Shown piece after piece: positions 45,694 through 55,812 of a DNA stretch of 64,000 nucleotides. Below the pieces are notes generated by a model. It was not told the DNA's origin, ran no database searches, and saw only the letters and a program-made list of their open reading frames with translations. Positions within the stretch are counted from its first letter, which is position 1. Each line of letters starts with the position of its first letter. Position numbers and translations under genes: made by a program. The DNA is from Tausonia pullulans (taxonomy: Eukaryota; Basidiomycota; Tremellomycetes; Cystofilobasidiales; Mrakiaceae). The DNA is taken from assembly GCA_951802195.1 (NCBI GenBank), contig OX637639.1:322501-386500 (forward strand). Reading direction: 5' to 3'.

Positions 45694-48600
45694 ATGCCCA
45701 AGGACACCACCTCGCCGGACTCAGGCTGTGACAGGTCGATGACAGCTGTCGAGGCCGCTGCTGGCGGAGCCTTCGGCGGCCAGACCAGCAACACTAGCGG
45801 GACCCAACGCCAGCCCGTCAAACGCGGGATGGCCTGCCATCGTGAGTCGATATGTTGAGCGAGCGGATGTATGGACGCGAGGGGCGAGTTGTCCCAGGTC
45901 TGGGGTTGGCGACGCCTGCTGTCTCCTGCTTCCTTTGCCTTCCCTCAATAGCTGTCCCCTCCCGTCGCGTATGCCCGACAGGACACCGTCAACTGACGCC
46001 CCCTCTCTATCCGCGATGCCTCTAGAGTGCCGCAAGAAGAAACTCAAGGTGGGCGGCACCCACTCTAGACAAATATTTGCCTCGCTCACTTAGGAGAACG
46101 AGCGAGTGAGGTTGGACCCGCGCCTCTCATTGAGACTGACGCGCGTCTCCTCCACCTTCACCTTTCTACCTCCGCTTCCCTGCCGCGTTTGGCATTCGAT
46201 CCAATAGTGCGGTGAGTCACCGACCCTCCTGAGACAGAGTGACAGGGTCGTCAATGAACGGGATACAAACGAGCCGGGCGGCGCAGGCGGTCTCGCGAGT
46301 AGCTTTCTCGGGCTTGCAGTTCCATGTTCGCGCTCCCATCCTGGACGGCGGCGCCGATCGGCTGGATCAGGGGAAGAGACAAGAATTTGGTTACATTCTC
46401 TCTCCCCCTATTTTTTCTTTCCTTCTTAATGCGTTCCGGCTCTCGTCCCTTTCCTGTCCTGAGCTTTGCTTTGCTGACTCTGCACGTTTTCTCCCCCCCC
46501 CCCTCCCCCTCCCCCTCCCTCTCCCCAAACAGACACCCTCAAGCCACACTGCACCAATTGCCTCAAGCATCACTCGCTCCAGCCCGATCGGGCGTCGCGC
46601 GAGATCGGCTGCACGTGGGACGAGGAAAAACAACCAGACCCTGATCCGCCGCCACGCAAAAGGAGGGACGGTGGGAAGGAGAAGATCCAGCAGCTCGAGG
46701 GCAAGATTGGTGGGTCCTTCATGCCCGTGTCCGTCCCTTCCCCACTGACTGAACACTCGCCTACTTCAGCCCAGCTCGAGCGAATGATTACACAGCATGC
46801 TCCGGAGGGGCCGCAGCTAATACCAAGTGCGTTACGCTTGTTCCTAGCAGTGTAGTCTTCAGGCTGACAGCAACCCTTTATAGACCAGAGCAACTTCTAT
46901 CCCCAACAGCAGCAGCAGCAGCACGCCTCCTTTGACTTTCATCAGGGCTTCTTCCCTCAGCAGCAACAACAGCCCACCTACCTCCAACAATACCAGCAGT
47001 CGCTCTTTGTCCGACCGCCACAGTCACAACAGTCCCAGGGTGGCCCATCTCAGTATTACTTCGAGCTGCGGAATCAACAGCAAAAGCAGGCCAGCCCATC
47101 CACCTTCTTTCAACAGCAATCACCGCCGCCGCAAGTCTTTGTCACTCCACCCCAAGCGCCTCAGCCGCCCACCCCCTCCCCCTCCTCCGCCTCTTCTTCC
47201 ACATCGGGTCCCAAAGCCGCCCGCTTGTACCAGGGCACCTGCCACCCGCAACAGAACACGAGCTCTCCGTATCCAACAGACTCGACGCTAAACCTGATGA
47301 CTTCAAGCAGCGGCGCGGGCAGCTCGGGCGGACCTGCCACTACTGGACCGGCCCTCTTCCCGCTCTCGCCGTCAGATCCCTTGGCAGAGCCCAACTCAGA
47401 CGGAGCCGGCGCTGATTTCGACCTCGAGAACGACGCATGGTTCCGGGCGATTGTCTTTCCAGGTTACTCGGTCAACCTCCCGCCGCCGTCACTCATGCTA
47501 GTGAGTGTCTGGTCCATCTGATTCAGGGATTCCGCTCTAACTCACGACGCTGCGCAGGCCCTTGTCGAGACATTTTTTGCTAAGGTCCCGTCGTTGCCCA
47601 AGATGCTGCACAAGGTCTGGCCTGCTTACTTGCCTGCTGTCAGAATCCTCACTGAGGAATTCCGAACCATCCAGGCCCAGTTCATGACGAGGCTCACAAC
47701 TCTGCTACCATCGAGCCCCAACTACCCGCATCCAGCGATCCTGCATGTGCGTCTGGTCCTGTTCTACGCGCACACAGGCTCTGACCGCCGTTGTCGTCTC
47801 CAGGCCATCGCAGCCGTCACGGCCCTCCACTCCGGCCGCGCGGAAGTCCGCCCCAGCATGTCCGACTATCGCTTCGCCGCCAGTCTGGGTAACGGTAATG
47901 GCGATTATCTCAGATGTGAACACAAGGATCCCGGTGGGATCGACGAGGCCAGCTTCGGGGCCAAGCAGGCGGCGTTTGCGAAGGCGGAGATGGAGATAGA
48001 GTTTGGCAGGGGGGAGAGGCTGTTTGATGCTCTCATTGGTGTGTAGGCACACCTTGAGAGAAAAGAGGACGATGAACTCACGCCTCTCTTTCCTCAGCCG
48101 CCGTTATGCTCGCTTACTTCGACTATCAGAACGCCCGATGGGTCCAAGTCTGGATCTCCTCAGCTCTGACATGTCGGTTGGCGGTTCCCTTGGGCGTGAA
48201 CGAGTCATCCTGTCTGGAGTTGCATTACATCCCGCACAACAAGCCGACGCTGTTACCGCCTTCGGAGGATCCGTTCGAGAGGGAGTCCAGAAGGAGGGTG
48301 TTCTGGTGGGTCCACTTGAGGTTTTAATCCCAATGAAGCACCATGCTCACCCCTTCTCTTTTATAGGATGGCGTTCGCGGCGGATCGGATGGCGAGCGCG
48401 AGCTCGGGCTGGGCGGGGTCGTTGGACGACTTTGACATAACCGCAGAAGTGAGGCAGGAGTGTGCCTTGTATAGGTTGAGCAAAGCTGATGAGGCTGTGC
48501 AGTTACCGACACGGTTCGACATGTACTCTGAGGGCGTGAGTGGCTGCCATCCTTCTCAGCTGTTGATTGCGCTCTGACAACCATTCGCCCAGTCCCATAT

Positions 48601-50470
48601 CATCGAAAATCACCAGTCGCTCCTCACATCAGATCTCTTCCAGAATCATCCGTCGGATGTTACCGAGTCAGTCGATCTCATCTCTATGTGGATGGAACGT
48701 TTCCCCTAACGCACCGTCTTCCAGCTCCTTCGTCCTCCACATCAAATCTCTCATCCTTCTATCCCGCGTCAAGCAATTCAACCGGTCCGTCGTCATCCAC
48801 GCTATTTGCCACCTTCTCTCTCGCTGACCCTAGCACGGCCGCACTTCCAGTCGATACCTCAAGCCCGTCTCGACATCCTACACTCTCCCCGACCCACGGA
48901 CGACGGCCGCCTTCCGAGAGGTCATGAACCAGGTCTCGCGCTACACCCAGAGCTTCCCGCCGGAGCTCAAGGACCCGCTGTCCGGTTGGGGAGGCACCGA
49001 CGGAGGAGGGAACGTCGACCCGGATCTCATTATTGGTCAATCGTCTCCTGTCGCTCGCTCGGTAGTTTCCGTCCCTGAATTTTTGCGTGCTTGCAGCCCA
49101 CACGATCCCCTTCGTCTGCCAGATTGTCCTCCACGAGACGCACATGGATCTCACGTCAGCCTCGGATCCGAGTGCAAGGGTGGCGCTTGAGGCTGTCCGC
49201 GGTGAGTCGAAGGAAATTTTTGACTATAATAAAGGAGGTTAATTGATTGACTATTCGGCTGACCCACAGGGATGCTCAAAATCATCTACATGCTGCTGTC
49301 GACGACGTTCGAGTGAGTGTGCCGTCGCCGCCCTTCGCCGGCATATGAGAAGAGCTGAACCGTCCCTATCCCTTTGTTTAGCTACACGTGCCTTCACCCC
49401 TTCACCGCTGTGCGTTTCTTCTCTGCCTTCACACTGCGTTTCTGGGACTAACGACTTGTCCACCTCCTCAGTACTGCTGGTTCATCGGCGGCCGCACGCT
49501 CTGTCGTTTCTACGAGACCGCACTCCAAGTTAACAACACCGATGCTGCGCGGATGTTTTTATCCGAAATCGAGGCGATTCGGTAAAGCTCGACTGTTTCC
49601 CTCCCATTATCATCCTTCGCTGATGACGTTGACCGGCGACCTTTAAGAACGTCGCTCACTCTCTTCGGCGACAAGGTTTCTCTCGCCGAGCGACAGTGTC
49701 GCATGCTTGACATGGTCGTCGCCGACGCCGAACAAGCCGCGGCGCCCGCAACGGGCGGAGAGGCGATCCTTGAGCACGTCGTGCGTCTCTCTGCCATTGC
49801 TTTCTCCTATCTGTCCCACATGTGCTGAAGCGATACTCTCACCGCCTACCAGTACCCTCATGTCCACAAGCGCAAGTCCCGCGTCCCAGATGACACTCCC
49901 GCCAGCTCGAGTGCCTCTGGATCTGCTGCGTCTCCGATACCGATAGCTCACCAGCAGCCAAACAAGCCTGTTCAAACGACATGTGTGTCTGCCTCTATGC
50001 GTTGGTTGCGTCCTATATCGTGCTTTGGCTGACGCCCCGTCCCATTCCCAGACGGAAGCGAGTTCCAATTCGGCTTTCCGCCACTCGAGATCAAGAACAA
50101 GCGAGCTCTTCAGAAGCAGTCGCTGAAGAGGACCAACGGAAATCCCCTTGCCGGGGCCATACCTGGGTTCCCGCTCTTCATGGGCAACAACAACAACAGC
50201 AGAGGAGGGGAAACAGATCCGGCGTCCATCGAGGAGATGTTTCACATGGAGGTTGGCGGAGGGGCGGAGGGAGGAGGAGTAGGAGGAGTAGGAGGAGTAG
50301 GAGGAGTAGGAGGAGTAGGAGGAGTAGGAGGAGTAGGAGGAGTAGGAGGAGTAGGAGGAGTAGGAGGAGTAGGAGGAGTAGGAGGAGTAGGAGGAGTAGG
50401 AGGAGTAGGAGGAGTAGGAGGAGTAGGAGGAGTAGGAGGGGTAGGAGGGGTAGGGGACGGGACGTGGTGA
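45694..50470 (+). CDS. Zn2Cys6 fungal-specific transcription factor with Gln-rich region and GGV-repeat tail
   Basis: The start is MPKDTTSPDSGCDRS. The zinc cluster is spread over four exons: ...KRGMACH (to 45841), QCRKKKLK (46026-46048), the 4-nt exon TGCG (46208-46211) and DTLKPHCTNCLKHH...GCTW (from 46533). Joined, it reads ACHQCRKKKLKCDTLKPHCT followed by NC, all six ligands in order. A coiled coil (EKIQQLEGKI-AQLERMI) and a Gln-rich stretch (46900-47130) follow. The middle-homology (fungal_trans) region lies at about 47450-48600, with ILHAIAAVTALHSGRA, YQNARWVQVWISSALTCRLA, RESRRRVFWMAFAADRMASA. The C-terminus holds LEIKNKRALQKQSL and about 20 GGV units, ending GDGTW-stop. The target genes are unknown. 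About fifteen introns; several joins after 48600 are approximate. Confidence 0.85.
46208..46211 (+). other. 4-nt microexon (TGCG) of the Zn2Cys6 factor
   Basis: Upstream exon 46026-46048 ends in phase 0 with ...AAACTCAAG before GTGGGC. Downstream exon 46533 starts AC-ACC-CTC. Two extra bases mod 3 and a Cys codon are required between them. CAATAG|TGCG|GTGAGT supplies exactly TGC-G, giving K-C-D-T. Confidence 0.75.
50271..50452 (+). repeat. Coding minisatellite, 9-bp unit GGAGGAGTA, about 20 copies
   Basis: The run encodes (Gly-Gly-Val)n at the C-terminus of the Zn2Cys6 factor. The repeat is almost perfect; the last units drift to GGAGGGGTA. Because the unit is a multiple of three, every frame on both strands stays open, which creates several spurious ORFs. 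Confidence 0.95.
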
Positions 50471-50615
50471 GAGCTGAGAGATATGGACTTTTTCTTTCTG
50501 TAGATAGAGTGTTGACATGCCGTATCCACATTTTTTTTTCTTCTTTTTCTTCATGTCTTTAACATAATTGGTGGTTCATTACGAGCTTCTCAAAACTGCA
50601 TCCATTGGCCAATCA

Positions 50616-52499
50616 TTAAAGCATCCCCACACCCGCCGACGACGTCGCTGCCATCCACGCCCGTCTCGGCAACCCCCACGCATCGATGTGCCAAAGCCCC
50701 AACTTGGGCGAGCCATACTCAGCGTACGGGTCGCCCGACGAGCCCATTCCGTCGCCATTAGGTGCTGCAGAGTCGCGGTAGTCGGTCGGGAGCCGGCCCC
50801 GCTTGGGTTTGTAGATCGGCCGGGGGGTGTTCTCGAGCGAGTCGGGGTCGATGGGCGGTAGGTCCTCGTAGGAAGGGTAGTAGGAAGAGGGTCTGGCTTG
50901 AGGGTGCTGGCTGGTTGCAGGTCGACCGGACGTGGCGGTGGCGTCGTCCTCTTGGTCGGCTGAGAAGGGGCTGTGAGATCAATCAAAGTAAGCGAAAGCT
51001 CGCAGACAGACCCACGAAAAGATATTACAACGACGAACGAAAGATAGGTCCAGAAGGATGACGTTATATGGGCGGAGAAAGCATAGACCGTCTGAGCGCC
51101 CTGGAAGGGCTGGGCCGGAAAGGAAAAGTAGGACCAGAGGAAGTGATGGGGCTCAGTGGCGGGTTCGTCCAGAGCGAGGAGGCCTCCATCCGCCTCCCCC
51201 TCGCGGGCCTGCTCTGCTGCGTCGGTGATGTCGGGGAGCAGCGGATTGGAGGCTTGGTGGTTTCGAAGGAACGTCTACGATTGTGGGGAGTCAGCACCAG
51301 CACCAGCCAGACGCTTGCCCCCTCAGCGGTTTCCTTACTCACCGACTCCGACTCGTCAAAGAATCTCAGAAGCACCTCTCCTCCATCCGAAGCTCCTCCT
51401 CCTGGAGCCGCTGTTCGCTTTACGACCCCGCCTCCGCTTAGCGTCCCCCTGACGCTACCCTCCCCATCGAGGATCCGCGTTCCCACGAGCGTCTCACGCC
51501 ACGTCCCTCCAGGCGCAGTGTAGAACGAAGACCCTCCGATGCTCGTGACTGTCCCACTGGCGCGTGTCCTCCGGGAGTGCGCGCGTCTGATCGTCGTCAT
51601 CTCTGGTGGGAGCTCAGCCGAGCTCGGAATCGTCCGGAGGGACATATCGGAGGGAGAGGAACGGAGGCCGGGGAAGTGGGAGACAGGGCGGGGCGGAGAC
51701 GAGCGACGGAAGGTGCCTCGACTGATGATGTCTTGAGGCGTCTGCAAACTGGGGCCGGCATCGACAGGTGGTGAGGCCGAGCTGGGCGCTGCCGCTGGCT
51801 CATTGAGATCGACAGCGGACAGGGCGCTCTCGGCGTCGTTGACAGTGGTGGCTGGCTCGACGTCAGATACGACTGAAGATAAGGCGGGAGGTCAATCACG
51901 TGTAGATATCGGCGATGACGATCACCATTCGTCACTTACCGAGTTCAAGAAACGAGGACGCGCCTGATTTGGACGCGTCGACGGGCAAGGGCGGCGATTC
52001 GATGAGAGACTCCCCGGCCTGCTCCTGTCCTCCCTGATTGCGCGCCGCCTCCTCTCCAGCAGGCTCGTCATGGACTTCATCCAGAGCGATCGCCCCTAGC
52101 TCGCCGACGACGCCTACGAGCTGATCCCATGAAGAGAAACCTCGTTCAGCCTCGCTCTCAGGCCAGATCGTCGATCCGAGTGAAACAGGAACGAACCTCG
52201 CCGCTCGCCTCGTCCACCAGAACCACGCTGTTTCGGTACTCTGAGAGATCCCTCCTCGGCCGGGCGGCAGAAGCCTCTCGGTGTCGTCGAAGCGTGGTCT
52301 TCTCGTCAGGCCAAGAGGACATCGTGTGGGCGGCGGGAGCGACTGGCAAGGTCGAGGAAGAGGGTCCGTCCGGGATCAGAATCTCTACGGTGGCGGCGGT
52401 GTCGGCCTCGAGCGAGTAGGACGGCAGGAGCTCGGAAGAGGACTCGTCCGACTGGGAGACAGCCCTGAAGAAGTCGGACGGCGGGTGGTGAGCCATCAT
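50616..52499 (-). CDS. Largely disordered protein of unknown function
   Basis: The start MMAHHPPSDFFRAVSQSDES (52499) is followed by an acidic Ser-rich region. A GTTCGT donor (52196) joins ...EASGE to LVGVVGELGAIALDEVHDEP. Later exons read VDLNEPAAAPSSASPPVDAG, FRRSSPPRPVSHFPGLRSSP, RAHSRRTRASGTVTSIGGSS, FYTAPGGTWRETLVGTRILD and GEVLLRFFDESESV, then TFLRNHQASNPLLPDITDAA, LALDEPATEPHHFLWSYFSF and PAQPFQGAQTVYAF. The last exon gives ADQEDDATATSGRPATSQHP, PPIDPDSLENTPRPIYKPKR and ends SSAGVGML-stop. About 500 residues, rich in Ser, Pro, Asp and Glu. No family is recognised. The short aromatic patch HHFLWSYFSFPAQPFQG stands out as a possible binding motif. Confidence 0.6.
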
Positions 52500-52872
52500 G
52501 CGAGAAATTGGTCGGTGGTGGTTAGGTAGGTGTTATCGGCGAGGGGTGGGGTCTAGAAGGGAGGGGTGGGTGAGGGGAGGGGTGTATGTGTATGTGTGTG
52601 AGCGGGGCGCGGGCAGGCCCGTGAGTCAGGGGTCGAAAGGAAGGGGACAGGGCTTCTCTCCCCCTTGGGCGAAGGGCGTGATGTTGAGCAGGCCCTGTAT
52701 GTTTGGGCCTTTGACGCGTTGGTTTACGCAGCTTCTCAGAGGAAATGGCGCAAAGCAATGAGAGTGTGAGAGAGTGAGGAAGCGTGAAGATGGGAGCTGC
52801 GCGAGCTTTCCCACTTTCTGCTCACGTCCATCATTGCTTCTTGAGACCTCCATGATATTCTTCCTATTTCCC
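52500..52872. other. Intergenic region between two minus-strand genes
   Basis: The 373 bases hold the NIPA-gene 3' side and the promoter of the disordered-protein gene. A GTGTATGTGTATGTGTGTGA stretch (about 52580-52600) is the only simple repeat. No gene is seen. Confidence 0.4.
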
Positions 52873-55390
52873 TCATGCATCCTTCCAAGGGTCCTCTTCC
52901 CCCAAGCTCCCATTCAAACTCCTCCGCCTCCCACCCTTCCCAATGCTCGCCACACTCCGTGCGTTCGTCGTTCGTCCCTCGAGTACCGGTCGGCGCTCCT
53001 CCTCTTTGTCCCCACCCTTGTCCTCCTCCACCTCATCCTCTTCGCTATCGCTCCCAACCTCCCACTTCCCCACTCCTCCTCTCGGCTGTCCATCCTCCCC
53101 TCGCGCCTGGAAACGCTCCTCAGCGTCGGCATCGAACAGAGCCTCACGCTCCTCTGGGATGGACCCTTGCGTCCCAGTTGATTGAGAGCGCTTGCGTGCT
53201 GGCAGTGGGTGAAGGTCGGAGGCGGTGCCGGTTCCAGCAGCGGAGAGACCATCGCCAGACTCGAGATCATCGGGATTGGAGGGGTTGTCGGAGGCGGTGG
53301 TCTCGGTTGGGAGGGAGGATTCCTTCTTTGTGGAGAGGAGGGCCTTGGGAGGGGAAGAGGTTTCTCAGTTTGCCTAGGACGCGTGGAGACACAGGGAAAA
53401 AAAAGGAGGAACAGCAACGTACAACCCCGTAGAGCAAGACGCCAACGCCGACGCAGATGAGGAAGAGGATTGTCCATGAGTAGGCGCCGACTTGGTTAAG
53501 GAAGATCATGGAGTCGAGGAAGCCCATCTGGGGAAGAGACAGGGTGTTAGGTCATAGGAGGAGAGGATGAAGAGGGATGAAACGAACGAGGGTGTAGCCG
53601 GCCTGATAGTGGGCCAAGGAGGGGTGTCAGAACTTAAGCGTACGGGCTGAGAAAAGAGGAGGAACGAACATAGAAGACGGGGACGATTAGAGTTGAGTCG
53701 AACGCCCTGGGTTATAGACAGCAGATGATCAGGAGCTGAGGTCGCGAGTCATGAGTCCTGAGAACGAACTTGAGCCCGCGGTTAAGAGCAATCATTTGGA
53801 GGACAGCGCAGGCGGCGAGGAGGACAATCGTCAAGAGGGGCGTAGGGTGGAAATACTGCAAGAATCATCCGTCAGCGCAGCTACTGAAACAGAGCAAAAC
53901 AGCGCGGCTCCTCTTACAATGTTCCCCTCGCCCATCCCAATCATGACGACAGCCTTGGCGAAGACGAGCGACCCTCCCGCAAGAGTCCCACCAATAGACG
54001 CCCATCCGATACCGACAAGGAAGGCGAGACGCGCGTCCGAGCTGCGATGGGTGACGGCCGAGAGGTAACTGTTGAGGGCGATGGTAAACCGGAGGTGGGC
54101 ATAGTACACCGGGTGGAGGAACTTGGGGACTCGAGGGTGAGGTTGGGCCTGCCAGCGAGCAAATCGATTCAGCGGAGCTCCCCCATCGTCTCAGCTCACA
54201 GGGCAGACCTTAGAGAAGTCGAGTTCGTCAATATCCGACGTCCGGTTTGCAAGGATGCGCGAGAAGGAGATGATAACGGCCCAGGCGAAGCAGAGGAGGA
54301 GAATCTGGGTGATAAGGAAGACGAGGAACCCAGGGCGGCCCCAGAGGGCGTAGAGTCGGTTGAGCTGTGAGAAGAAGAGCGAGTCAGCGTATATGGCGTC
54401 AAAAGAGGAAAGAAGGAGGGCAGGGCACCGACCGAGAGCGACGTCGACAGGCCCGAGTTGATCGAGGCAAAGACGAGGATCAAGATGACGCCGAGGACGA
54501 TGAAGCCTGTCCCTCGGACGTCAGCGTTGGTGATGGGCGTCCCGATCTGGAGGTAAGGATGTCAGCTACAACGTCTCGAGCCGCTCTCTCCAAGAACAGA
54601 GCTCACCAGCCAATTAGCAAAGATGACATTGAACACTAGCGAGGACGACCCAAGGGGCGCGACGAACTCTGCACGCAGATACTGAAGGGCGAGCGTCGAG
54701 CCGACGAGCTGGCTCAGGACATCTATTGAGAAGCTTATGGTCAGAGAACATACCGCGCAAGGGCAATCGTCCCAAGGAGCAGCGTGACAAGGGGACAACA
54801 GCAGGTCGGCCTGTGCGGGCTCGGCCACGGCTCCTCCTACTCCATCGTGCTCACAAGGAGGATTACATATCGCAAGAGCCTCCATGCGAATCACATACCG
54901 ATAAGATGGTCGACGCGAGATGACTGTGCTGCTCGTCGTTGCCCGCCTATCTCTAAACGAGACTGCACGCGCGCGGTGACGCCAACGCCGCCTGCTGCCC
55001 ACCCCATCATCGCCACAACTCACAACTGGTGATTCCAGCGAGCCACATGGGCCGGAGGTACTCGTGTTTGGAGTAAGCCCCCGGGTTGCTCTCTGCCCGC
55101 ATATGGTCCAGCTTCATGAGGTTGAGACCGAGCGAGTTGGCGACCGAGGACGCCGTGATGAGGAAGAAGCCAATGATGAAGCGGACAAGCGGGTTACCCG
55201 GTCGTATGTCGACCTCGGGCTGGCCCGAAGGAACTTGGGGCGAGGGCGACGCTGAGGGAGAAGAAGAGACGGAGGAGGCCATATCTGTCGTCGTCGTCGT
55301 CGTCGCGGCCTCTGGGGGCGGTGTCGTCGTCGTCGCGGGGGAGGGCTCGGCGACGGGAGTTGTCGTGGGCTCTTGCAGTGGGGGATCCAT
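52873..55390 (-). CDS. NIPA-type magnesium transporter (DUF803 family)
   Basis: The start MDPPLQEPTTTPVAEPSPAT is followed by a Thr/Ser-rich N-terminus. The membrane core is FIIGFFLITASSVANSLGLN, LMKLDH, YLRPMWLAGI, LSQLVGSTLALQYLRAEFVA, PLGSSSLVFNVIFANWLV, TGFIVLGVILILVFASINSG and LVFLITQILLLCFAWAVIIS. It continues SDARLAFLVGIGWASIGGTL, LLTIVLLAACAVLQMIALNR, AFDSTLIVPVFY-AGYTL-MGFLD and YSWTILFLICVGVGVLLYGV. This is the nine-to-ten-segment NIPA (PF05653) plan with its GS and PLGSSSLVFN patches. A long acidic cytosolic tail (DSEEDEVEEDKGG) ends GEEDPWKDA-stop. Three consecutive introns near 53580-53770 use GTTCGT donors and flank exons of 37 and 15 nt. Confidence 0.87.
53588..53602 (-). other. 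15-nt microexon of the NIPA-type gene
   Basis: The bases encode AGYTL, lie between ...ATCAG and GTTCGT on the minus strand, and keep frame between VPVFY and MGFLDSMIF inside a membrane segment. Confidence 0.75.
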
Positions 55391-55812
55391 GGTAGACGAG
55401 GGGAGAGCCGTGGTCCACGAAAGAAAGAAGAGAAGAGAAGAGAGCGAGAAGGGCTCGAGAGCTGTTGGTGGTGGTTGGGTGCGGGGAAGCCCGCGGCCGG
55501 CGTGTCTCGTTAGCTCTCTGGGAGACATGGCGTACGTCGACCATACCCAGAATCCCCAGATGGGCTTCTGAGAAGCATGCCGGCGTGACGGCCTGGGGCT
55601 GACGAGTTGCGGGGCCATCATTCTTCGAGTCAGCCGCCCAGATGCTTATATGCGACCCCGTTAGAGCGAGGCCAGCGTTGTTGTTCTGGCTCCTCTCGCC
55701 TGTCCGACCAGGGTAGAACGACGACGCGCTTGGAGGACCTCGTCCAGGCGGCGCGCGCCTCGTCAGCTCCCCCCAACCCCAACCCTCCGAGACCACCACC
55801 CCCACACCTGCT
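55391..55812. promoter_or_regulatory. Divergent promoter between the NIPA-type gene and ATG26
   Basis: The 422 bases separate head-to-head starts. The NIPA side is CT-rich on the minus strand (CTCTTCTCTTCTCTTCTTTC). No TATA box or repeat is seen. Confidence 0.4.

Noticed and set aside
46212-46532. Reading the zinc-cluster gene straight through 46208 without a second splice (TGC-GGT-GAG...)
   Set aside because: The frame stays open for a while but contains no second Cys pair and reaches a stop. The DTLKPHCTNC exon then could not be used in frame.
49643-50562. Long ORFs on both strands over the 50.27-50.45 kb repeat (Ser-Tyr-Ser, Thr-Pro-Pro, poly-Leu and Arg-Arg-Ser texts)
   Set aside because: All are frame shadows of the 9-bp minisatellite, which stays open in every frame. 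Only the GGV frame continues a supported gene.
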